From Streptomyces sp. CC53 (lineage in GTDB: Bacteria; Actinomycetota; Actinomycetes; Streptomycetales; Streptomycetaceae): a stretch of DNA of 64,000 nucleotides. A model generated the notes under the pieces. It saw nothing but the letters and a program-made list of their open reading frames with translations, was not told where the DNA came from and did no database searches. Below, piece after piece: positions 1 through 8,500 of this stretch. The stretch lies in NCBI RefSeq assembly GCF_001865245.1, contig NZ_MKXB01000169.1:4086-68085 (forward strand), written 5' to 3'. How positions within the stretch are numbered: position 1 is the stretch's first letter; each line of letters begins with the position of its first letter. Both the position numbers and the translations under genes were made by a program.

Positions 1-295
1 CTTCGCCGGGCGCCTGGTCGACTGGACAGCCTCAGTCCTCTGCCGCGAGCTGGAGATCATCCGCAAGGACCCCGGCCAGAAGGGCTTCCAGGTCCAGCCC
101 AAGCGCTGGGCGGTCGAGCGGACGCTGTCATGGATCACCGCACACCGCCGCCTCGCCCGGGACTACGAACAGCAGCCCGCCCACTCCGAGACCATGATCC
201 GCTGGGCGATGATCGGCATCATGGTCCGCCGACTCACCCGCGGCCGACCGGCAACCCGACCCGGCCCCCGACGACTCTCACACGTCAATGAGTGA
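1..295 (+). CDS. IS5-family transposase, C-terminal part (cut by window edge)
   Basis: The reading frame enters from outside the window (first full codon at base 2) and ends at TGA. What remains is the last part of a DDE transposase of the IS5 type. The catalytic glutamate region VERTLSWITAHRRLARDYE is present and closely resembles the same region of the complete transposase that follows (VERTFGWLMNHRRLARDYE), as does the KDPGQKGFQV segment just before it. The two aspartates must lie upstream of the window. It is in the same orientation as the next transposase but differs in many residues, so this is not a tandem copy of one element. Whether the full gene is intact cannot be judged here. Confidence 0.8.
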   Translation, partial: FAGRLVDWTASVLCRELEIIRKDPGQKGFQVQPKRWAVERTLSWITAHRRLARDYEQQPAHSETMIRWAMIGIMVRRLTRGRPATRPGPRRLSHVNE

Positions 296-308
296 GATCT
301 CAAACGCG

Positions 309-344
309 GTCTCAAAGAGCGTTTTGTCCCGTCGGGGGTGTTTG
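309..344 (+). repeat. 36-bp inverted repeat, left copy
   Basis: This 36-base stretch, whose core is aaagagcgttttgtcccgtc, recurs in inverted orientation at 1824-1859 with a single mismatch (fifth base). It lies between the two transposase genes. Arms this long and well matched usually mark the ends of an insertion sequence or a recent inverted duplication. I did not find a clear target-site duplication next to it. Confidence 0.8.
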
Positions 345-531
345 ACGGCCGTATGGGTGGCTGAGTGGGCTGGGACTGCTGAGGCTAGGGTCGCTATCCG
401 TGATGTGAGAGACGGCTGACTCGATCGACGGAGCCGTTTCCGCCCGTTCGCTCCTGTCTGATCCCAAGGCGCCCCCAGTCACCTCTGTTTGCGCCCTGTG
501 GCTGCGTGTCTGCCGACGGGACTATCGAAAC

Positions 532-1371
532 GTGTCCCGACAGCGGCCGTATCCGAGTGACCTGTCCGATGCCCGATGGGAACTGCTTGAGCCCATTCTG
601 TCGACCTGGCGGGCCGAGCGGAGAGGGAAGGGCCTGGACATCGGGCGGCCACCCGAACACGACCTGCGCCGGATCATGGACGCGGTCTTGTATGTGGACC
701 GGACCGGGATCCCCTGGCGCTACCTTCCCCACGACTTCGCGCCGTGGGAAACCGTCTACGGCTACTTCGCCGCCTGGCAGAAGGACGGCGTGTTCGACCA
801 GCTCAACGGCCTGCTCCGCCGGCTAGTTCGAGAGGCCGCAGGCCGGGACGCCGAACCGACCGCGTGCGTGCTGGACGCCCAGAGCGTCAAGACCTCCGCC
901 AACGTCCCGACCGCCGGGCAAGGCATCGACGCGGGCAAGAAGATCGCCGGACGCAAGCGCCACATCGGCGTCGACACCCTCGGCCTCCTCCTCGCGGTCT
1001 GGGTCACGGCGGCCAGCGTCTCCGACAACGCCGGCGGCATCCACCTGCTCTCCCACATCTCCAAGGCCCACCCCACGATCACCAAGGCATGGGCCGACAC
1101 CGGCTATCGAACCAAGGCCATCGAACACGGCGCCATCCTCGGCATCGACGTCGAGGTCACCCGCCGCGACCCGGGCCAGAAGGGCTTCAAGGTCATCCCG
1201 CGGCGCTGGGTCGTCGAGCGAACCTTCGGCTGGCTCATGAACCACCGCCGCCTCGCCCGCGACTACGAAACCCACCCGCACCGCTCCGAAGCAATGATTC
1301 GCATCGCGATGATCGATCTGATGAGCCGCAGGCTCACCAGAGAGTCGACTCCAAACTGGAAGGACTCATAG
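532..1371 (+). CDS. IS5-family DDE transposase, apparently intact
   Basis: The 279-residue product is a cut-and-paste transposase that would bind its own terminal repeats. The N-terminus (PSDLSDARWELLEPIL, residues 8-23) is the helical domain typical of the DUF4096 part of this family. The catalytic core shows the first aspartate in VLDAQSVKT (about residue 114), the second in ADTGYRT (about 188), and the glutamate in VVERTFGWLMNHRRLARDYE (about 230). The length is normal for the family. The start is a GTG; no strong ribosome site precedes it, so the exact N-terminus is uncertain. It overlaps the convergent zinc-ribbon gene by six bases. Probably functional, since no frameshift or missing motif is visible. 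Confidence 0.85.
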   Translation: MSRQRPYPSDLSDARWELLEPILSTWRAERRGKGLDIGRPPEHDLRRIMDAVLYVDRTGIPWRYLPHDFAPWETVYGYFAAWQKDGVFDQLNGLLRRLVREAAGRDAEPTACVLDAQSVKTSANVPTAGQGIDAGKKIAGRKRHIGVDTLGLLLAVWVTAASVSDNAGGIHLLSHISKAHPTITKAWADTGYRTKAIEHGAILGIDVEVTRRDPGQKGFKVIPRRWVVERTFGWLMNHRRLARDYETHPHRSEAMIRIAMIDLMSRRLTRESTPNWKDS

Positions 1372-1764
1372 CCGCCGGGCCACGCTGACCCGCGCGTCCT
1401 CGCCCCTCATGGCCTGCGGCCAGCGGTCATCGATGACACCCGCCACCTCCCGGCAGGCGCCACAGGCGTTCTCCCGATCCGGCAGCCACCAGTGGTCCGA
1501 AGGCGACATGCCTGCTACCTGGATTCCGCACAGCGTCCTGTCAAAGACGCCAAAGGCGTGGGCGACGTCGTCGCAAAGGCCGTCCGCGACGGCCCTCTCC
1601 CAGCGCATCCCCACGGGCAAGTACGGCGGCCGCGAGACCTCGAACCACTCGCCACCCACATGCGTGACGGCATGGCACCAGGAACAGGACCAGATCTCCT
1701 CTTCCAACACAGCCGGCTGCACCGGCCATCGCCACATCGCCCTTCCACACACATCGCACTCCAC
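1366..1764 (-). CDS. small zinc-ribbon-like hypothetical protein
   Basis: The frame runs open to base 1875. I prefer the GTG at 1764 (132 residues), because the residues before it are encoded by the 36-bp repeat and because the first recognisable fold element, CDVCG, follows immediately. A second CxxC (SCSWC) lies about 25 residues later, making a zinc-ribbon-like pair. Further on, FDRTLCGIQVAGM and ACGACREVAG hold three more cysteines, and the protein ends in a basic tail. This pattern is shared by short uncharacterised proteins of streptomycetes. It may be a nucleic-acid-binding protein, but no function is claimed. It sits tail to tail with the transposase. Confidence 0.5.
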   Translation of the reverse strand: MECDVCGRAMWRWPVQPAVLEEEIWSCSWCHAVTHVGGEWFEVSRPPYLPVGMRWERAVADGLCDDVAHAFGVFDRTLCGIQVAGMSPSDHWWLPDRENACGACREVAGVIDDRWPQAMRGEDARVSVARRL

Positions 1765-1823
1765 GGGCGGATACTCACACGCTTCCGTGCGTGGCCCCAA
1801 CCCGCTGACACCGCGCGACTTAC

Positions 1824-1859
1824 CAAACACCCCCGACGGGACAAAACGCTCTTTCAGAC
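1824..1859 (-). repeat. 36-bp inverted repeat, right copy
   Basis: Inverted counterpart of the repeat at 309-344, 35 of 36 bases identical. In the frame of the minus-strand zinc-ribbon gene it would read SLKERFVPSGVF, and the left copy read on the plus strand gives almost the same peptide (LKERFVPSGVF). The repeat may therefore derive from a duplicated coding fragment rather than from an IS terminus. Confidence 0.8.
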
Positions 1860-1982
1860 TCCAGCGTGACGCCATCGATGCCCTGGGCCACGCCCTTGGC
1901 GGCCAGGACGACGACCTTGACGACCCGCCTGCCGCAGCCGTCGTCCGCTGACGTTGCCGTCATCGTTGCCGTCAGGACGCCG

Positions 1983-2015
1983 CAGGCCCCCCACCAAAGA
2001 ACTGGTGGGGCGCCT
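1983..2015 (-). terminator. hairpin downstream of the immunity gene
   Basis: The arms ccccacca (1989-1996) and tggtgggg (2003-2010) close a six-base loop, with further partial pairing outside. The hairpin lies about 30 bases past the stop codon of the immunity gene, so it is a likely transcription stop for the RHS/immunity operon. Between it and the zinc-ribbon gene I see no convincing gene. Confidence 0.5.
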
Positions 2016-2043
2016 GTCCGTGTAGCGGAAGAACAACAGTGAT

Positions 2044-2562
2044 CTATTTAAGCGGGGCCTTCCAAATCTCCGCGTCACGCGACAGGGCAATGGACCACAC
2101 ATCCCCTGGCGCCGGAATTCCAGGCTCACTCAAACGCTCATCTATCACGTGAATGAGTGCGCGGGATTCAGGGATCCAGAATCTCCTATAGCGCGATCGA
2201 GTAGCATCCTCGATCACTTCCACTCTGATACCGACTTCAAGGACAGATTGCATCAAGCCGGAGAATGAGATTCGATCCGGGAAGGCTCCATACGCACGGA
2301 ATAGCGACTCAGGAATCACATCTCCGTGAGGCAGCGGCAATCGGTGCACCTGGATACTAATCCCGACACAATCCCATGATCCTTCGGATCGCAGGAATGA
2401 CAGCTCCACGAGACCATAGTCTCGACGCATGCGGCCTTTGCGCACGTCATCGACGTAGCCGTCGCCGAGAGCCTGCTCCCATTGAGCGGGACTGGACCCC
2501 AACCCCAACCCTCGAACTTGACCAGTCACGGACACATCGCTGAAGAAACTCAGACCAGTCAC
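2044..2562 (-). CDS. probable immunity protein for the RHS toxin
   Basis: A 172-residue protein without signal peptide or membrane segment, hence probably cytoplasmic. Its GTG start overlaps the RHS toxin stop codon by four bases (GTGA), so the two are translationally coupled. The position directly after a polymorphic toxin, the small size and the lower G+C than neighbouring core genes are what is expected of a cognate immunity protein. The sequence begins with a FFSDVSVTGQVRGLGLGSS segment and looks like other short actinobacterial proteins that follow RHS or WXG toxins, but I cannot name the immunity family. The assignment rests on gene order rather than on a recognised domain. Confidence 0.65.
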   Translation of the reverse strand: MTGLSFFSDVSVTGQVRGLGLGSSPAQWEQALGDGYVDDVRKGRMRRDYGLVELSFLRSEGSWDCVGISIQVHRLPLPHGDVIPESLFRAYGAFPDRISFSGLMQSVLEVGIRVEVIEDATRSRYRRFWIPESRALIHVIDERLSEPGIPAPGDVWSIALSRDAEIWKAPLK

Positions 2563-5500
2563 CCCATCTTCTCCAATGCCTTGATGAGGAAGTGTATCTC
2601 GGCTGCCCGATTGGACTGCATGCCAAACTCTCCAGCATTCATACTGGCGCGAGCCGACTTGGCCTTCTCGATGATGTCGGCCCTGAGGCTCGGATTCGAA
2701 TGAATCTCATCCAGAACCTTCTGAACCTCTTTCGGACTAGCCGTCCCGGACCGAAGGCGAATACCTTCAGCCCCAATCCCGCCTTGACCATTCGGGAAGA
2801 TCCTTACCTCATTCTTCCCGATGTGGATATGGGCCCCCTTGGTGGCCCAATCCTGGTATGCAACGGACGCGTGAATGCATCCATTGGAATTGTGAACGAG
2901 GACCGGAGTGGTCCCCGCCAGCACATAGTACGTGTGCAGGTCCGCGACAGTCAGGTTGTACGTGTTCTGGCGGGCCTCGTAGGAACGGGTGGCGGTGACG
3001 GAAACCGTGGTGCCGGTCTCCGTACGGAGCTTCATGCCGGGCTTGAGCTCGCCGGCGTCGAGCCAGGCATTCTCCGACTCGGCCCAGAAGGGGTGGTGGT
3101 CCGTCGTGACGATGGTCCGCGCGCCGTCTTCCGTGGACACCGTGACATCCACGTAGGACTTGTCGGTCTCCGTCAGGATTGTGGCGGTGACGGTCTTGAC
3201 CGCGGTCTCGCCGGTCTCGGGGTTGGTCGCGACGACCTCGTCCCCGGTCTGGAGATCCTCGATGAGTTTGGTCGACCCATCAGCCATCAGGACTTCGGTG
3301 CCTGCGACGAAACTGTCACCGCCGACAGCGGTAGGGCATATCGTGGGCCCCCTGTTGGAGGCATCACCGGCGCCGTCAGTTCGCCTTTTGATCTTACGTG
3401 CCGTCGCAATGCCGTCACCGATGACGGGCACTACGGCGACCAGAGCCCAGCCCGCTTCGGCCCAGTTCCCTTCCAGTGCATAGAGAGCAGTGTTGAGGCC
3501 GTCGGCGAAGCCTCCCGCGAAGGGGATGAAGCCGCCTAGCTCAAGTGCCGCATGGACTTGCTCCATGTCGATTGCCCTGGCTGATACAGGCTTCCACTCT
3601 AGGCAGTCGCCGTAGGACCGGGGACACGTCCTATGCTTCTGGTCAGTGTTGAGGCCGATCCGCTTCTTCCCCGTGGCCGCGTTGTACGACGTCGTGACCT
3701 TCACGGTGGTGTGGCTCGTGTTGGTCGACTTCACGGTTACCGAAGTGGTCTTGTAGACCGTGTGGCCCTGTCCGTTCTTGGTGACGGAGTCGTGGTAGCC
3801 GCCGCCCTTGCCGTCGCTGCAGCCGCGCTCGCAGCCCGTGATTTCGAAGAGGCCCGACGGGTCCCAGTTGCTCAGCGGGTTGGCGCTCGCATAGGTGTAC
3901 CCGTTCATCTGCAGCGGGTTCGTCAGATCCATGATCGGGTCCGCCGAGATGAACCGGCCCGTCGAAGCGTCGTACTCGCGGGCGCCGATGTGGGTCAGGC
4001 CCGTCTTCGGGTCGTCGATGCCGACGCCGAGGAACGTGCGGCGGTCCGGCCATGTGGTCGGTTCGGTGCCGCGCGGGTTGCCGTAGGGGTCGAACTTGCG
4101 GCGGGTCACCGCCTGGCCGGCCGCCAGGTCGACCGCCGTCTCACCGGTGTTGTGGTGGTCCGTCAGGACGAGCGTCAGCTTGTGGCCCGTCGCCTTGCCG
4201 CCCGTGGAGCGGACCGTCGTGGGCGCGCCCGGGTGGGCGTAGTAGCGGCGGGCGTCCACCGGGGTGCCGGCGGTCGTGACCACGATCTCCGCCTCGCCCA
4301 GGTACAGCGTGCGGGTCGTGCCGTCGTCCTCGACCAGGCGGTTGCCGGACGCGTCGTACAGGTACTTCACGTCCGGTGTGCCGTCGTTGTCCGTGTCGGC
4401 GGACGTGAGCTTGTTGCGGCGGTCCCAGGCCAGGGCCTGCGTGTCGCCGCCGATGACCCGCTCGGTCGTGTTGCCCGAGGCGTCGTACGCGTACGTCGAC
4501 TGGGAGGTCACCGTCTGGCCCGGGGTGCGGACCGTCGCGTTCACCCGTGTGAGGGTGTGCGGCTGCCGGGTCTCCGTGGGCAGCGGGGCCGCGAGTTTCG
4601 TGCCGTACGTGTACGTGTAGTCGTCGTCCAGAGCCTCGTCGGTGAGGTCGTGGACCTTCATGGCCGTCCGGTTGCCGATCGCGTCGAACGCGTACGAGTG
4701 CCAGTAGCCCGCCCCGTCGACGCTGGGCGAGACGTCCGCGCGGTCGGGGCCGGCGCCCTGCTCCGGCGAGGTGCGCGGGCAGCCGGGTGTCTTCGCCGTC
4801 CACGCGTGGGCCAGGCGGCCCATCGGGTCGTACGCGAAGCACTGGCGGTCCACCCTCGTCGCCGACTGGGTGTCCGAGACCGACGTGATGTTGCCGACCG
4901 TGTCGTACGCGTACGTCAGGGTCGAGAGGCGGCTCGGGTTGAGGGTCTCCCGGTCGGTGGTCGACTTCACGAGCCGGCCGGTGTCCTGGTCGTAGAAGGA
5001 CGTCGACCACACCCTGTTCGGGGCCTCGCCCGACGCGGTGCGGAGCACCTGGCCGAACGGGTTCAGGACCGTTTCCGCCGTGTACCAGGCGAGACCGGAC
5101 GTCGTGCGCGGCGATCCCTCGCCGTCGTAGCGGGTGATGACCTTCTCCGCGGCGAGCCCGCCGGGGGTCGCGGGGAGGTCCACCGACTGGAGGAGGCCCG
5201 TGGCCGTGTAGGTGCTGCCGTACGTGTAGGTGCCCGCCAGGCCCGTCGTCATGGGCGTGGACGGGATGGTGATCCGGGTGCCCGTGGGGCGGTACTCCTG
5301 GTCGTAGCCCGTGACTTCGGACGTGAACGCCGCACCCTCGTTGTAGCGGGTGGACGCCACCGGCAGGCCCTTGGCGCCCGGCAGGGTGTCGTACGTCCAC
5401 TTCGCGACGAGCGGGCCCGTCGGCGAGTCGTCACGCAGCTCCGTCTGGCGGCCGAGGACGTCGTACGACGTGTACTGGGCACGGTCGCGCGAGTCCTTCG

Positions 5501-8500
5501 TCCAGGTCTGCCGGTCCAGTGTGTCGTAGCCGAAGTAGCCGGCGCCGACGTCCGGGTCCGTGGAGGACGTCATGCGGCCGCGCACGTCGTACGTGTACGT
5601 CCACTTGTTGCCGTCGGCGTCGGTGACCTGCGAGAGGAGCCCGCGGGGGTCGTAGGCGTACGACGTGTCGATGCTCGCCGGCGGGTCCTCGGGCTCGGTG
5701 CCGGCGGCGGGCTGCGTGCCGGTGATCGCCGTGAGGTCCGTGGTCGTGAAGTGCTGGATCCTCGTGGTGCGGCCGAGCGCGTCCGTCCACGTGCGCGCGG
5801 CGCGGCTGCCGGACAGCGGGGTCGTCGCCTCGACGGCCGACATGCCGGAGCGGGTGAGGGTCCAGTCGCCTGCGTAGGCGACCGTGGAGGAGTGCTGGGG
5901 GTCGCCCTCGTACAGGGTGGTCGCGCGCAGCGGGCGGCCGAGGCCGTCGTACGAGGTCTGGGTCGCGTTCGGGATCTGCGTGAGCGACAGCGGTGCGAAG
6001 AGCTGGGTCTCCGGCTCGCCTTCCGCCAGGTAGCCGTGGCGGGTCTCCTTGGCGGTGCCGTTCGCGTTGTACAGCGTCTCCGTGATGATCCGGCCGCCGC
6101 CGAGCGCCTCCGTCTGGGTCTGGCGGGGGCGCATCAGGCCGTCGTAGATCTCGACGGTGTCGCTGTACGTGCCGTTGTCCCGCAGGACCAGCGTGCGTAC
6201 CGACGGGACCTTGTTGTCCTCGATCTGGTACTCGAACTTCGCGGACGCCGCGTCGGTGCCCTGAGTGCGGGACGGCGACCAGACCTCCGTGGCGCGGCCG
6301 AGCGCGTCGAACGTGCCGGTGGTCTTGCGGCCGTTGGCGTCGGTGACGGACAGGGCGGTGCCGCGGGCCGGGTCGAGGGCCGTCGTGGTGGTGTGTCCGG
6401 CGGTGTTGGTGGAGGCGGTCTGGAACGCCGGGCCGGTGGCGGGCGTGTAGGCGACCGTCGTCGCGTGGCCGGCCGCGTCCGTGACCTTGGTGCTGCGGCC
6501 GAGCGCGTCGTACACGGTACGGGCCGAGGTGACCCAGCCCGTGCCGTCGGCGTCGACGGTGTCGATCTGGAACGGCAGGCCCTTGACCGGGGCGGTGCCG
6601 AAGGCGGCGAGGGCGTCGTACGAGACGCGCTTCGCGGAGATGATCTGCGTGCCGGTCGCCGTCGCCGCCTCGGCGCAGGTCCCCACCGTGGTGCGGGAGT
6701 GGTGCGGGAGGCCGATGAGGTGCTTGGCGGTGTTGTGGACGTACGAGGTGGTGGTGCACTTCTCGTCGCCGGTCGTCATGCCGCCCGTGCCGTTCGGGGT
6801 GAGCGTGAGCGTCTGGGCGGTGAGGGTCACGCCGTACGTCGGGTCGAACGTCAGCTGGGTGCGCTGCGTGCGGGTGCGGCCTTCGCTGATGGTCTCGACG
6901 GTGTCCGTGCGGGACGTGGCGACGCGGTACGCCTTCAGGGCCGGGAGGCCGGTGCGCGCCCGGGAGGCGGTCTCCTTGCCGTACGGCCACGACAGCGTGC
7001 GCGACACGAGGGTGCCGCCCGCCTTCGTGTAGGTGAGGGTCTCCGCCGGCATGCCCTGGTACGGCAGGAGGTCCTCGCCGAGGGTCTCGGTGCCGGTGGA
7101 GTCCTTGACGGTGACGGTGTCGCGGCCGGCGTCGCCGGACATGCCGCGGAAGTAGCGGGTGCGCGTCTGGGACTGCTGGGTGGCGTCGTGGGCCGTCTGG
7201 TCGGCGCTGGTGACGCCCTTCTTCGTGACGACGCCGGCGTAGCCGCGCCACTGGTCGTAGGTGCGCAGGGCGGGCTTGGTGAACTCGTCGGTGTTCTTGG
7301 CCCAGGCGCCGCCGCCCTCGTAGGTGTACGTGGTGGTGACGTCGGGCTGGCGGGCCACGCGGTCCTTCTCCGTCACCGCCTCGACGACGTACTTGTTGAA
7401 CCACTCCACCGGCGGCTTGTAGCCGTCCTTGGACATGCGCTCGTCGGTGAACGCCTCGGCGTCCGCCGACCAGTGGACGGGGAAGCAGCGGGTGGTGTTC
7501 GAGGCGGGCGAGGGGTGTTCGGTGCCGACGGGGCAGTGGTCGGAGTAGTCGACGTGGATCTCGCCGCCGGTCTCGGTGCGGATCGTCTCGACGCGCAGGC
7601 GGTCGAAGTCCGGCGTCTCGTCCGTGGCGCTCTTCGCGACCCGGTTCGGCATCTCCTCGACGTTCGGGAGGAACACGACCGGTGGCAGGGCCTTGTCGGC
7701 AACCTCCTCCGGGGAGCCGGGCCGGTTGTGGCCGGTGCGGGTGATGGACTCCAGCCACAGCGGGGGGTGGGTGTCCGTGCGCTGCTTCGGGAAGGACTGC
7801 TTCAGCGTCCAGGTGTCGACCGGGGACAGGGCGGTGGAGCCGGGGGTGCGCTGGCCGTGGGTCTCGACCTCGACGAGCTTGACGCGGCTCCAGAAGGTCG
7901 GGGAGGTGATGTAGCAGTTCTTGGCGCCGACCTTGCAGTGGAGCGTGGAGGGCGTGTCCCACCAGGGCTGCTTGTCCTGGTAGTTCTTGGACTCGAACTT
8001 CGCGTCGGAGCAGGTGGCGGATTCGTCGCAGCGCTGGGCGGTCTTGAAGACGACCTTGCCCGCGGGGGCGCCGTCCAGGTCGTCGGCGCGCAGGCCGTAC
8101 AGGATCTGGGTCGGGTAGCTGTCGCGGTCGTAGGAGACGGCCTGGGCGAACTTCTCGTTCTTGGCGTAGCGGTTCTGCTCCTTCTTCCAGTCGACGATCA
8201 TGGCGTTGCCGTGGACGTCCTCGACGTAGTCGAGATTCCAGCGCCATGCCTGGGTGCAGGAGGAGTCGGCGTAGGCGGTGGCGTGGCAGGGTTCGCCGCT
8301 GTGGTTGCCGAAGACGGGGACCGTGGCCGTCGAGTTGGTGGCGGTGGCGCGGCCGGGCAGGGTGCCCCGGCCGAACCAGTAGCGGGTGCCGTCGGGGGTG
8401 GTGACGACCCAGTGCTCGCCGTCGTACTTGCCGGTCTGGGAGGCCTTGGCGCTGCCGTCCTTGGCCTTGTACTCGATCCGGGCGCCGGTGTCGTTCTGGG

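Larger units (their letters stand above)
309..1859. mobile_element. candidate 1.55-kb element bounded by 36-bp inverted repeats
   Basis: The 36-bp arms enclose a complete IS5-type transposase (+) and most of a small zinc-ribbon gene (-), arranged tail to tail with a 6-base overlap. A typical IS5-group element is shorter (about 0.8-1.3 kb) and carries only the transposase. The unit may therefore be an IS with a passenger gene, or an IS nested in an older sequence whose ends happen to be duplicated. No flanking direct repeat is obvious. The right arm falls inside the longest possible frame of the minus-strand gene, which argues that this gene really starts further in. Confidence 0.4.

Noticed and set aside
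1876..2043. Remnant of a coding gene next to the right inverted repeat
   Set aside because: One minus-strand frame reads VVKVVVLAAKGVAQGIDG-like sequence, but it has no start, runs into the repeat and matches no family I recognise.
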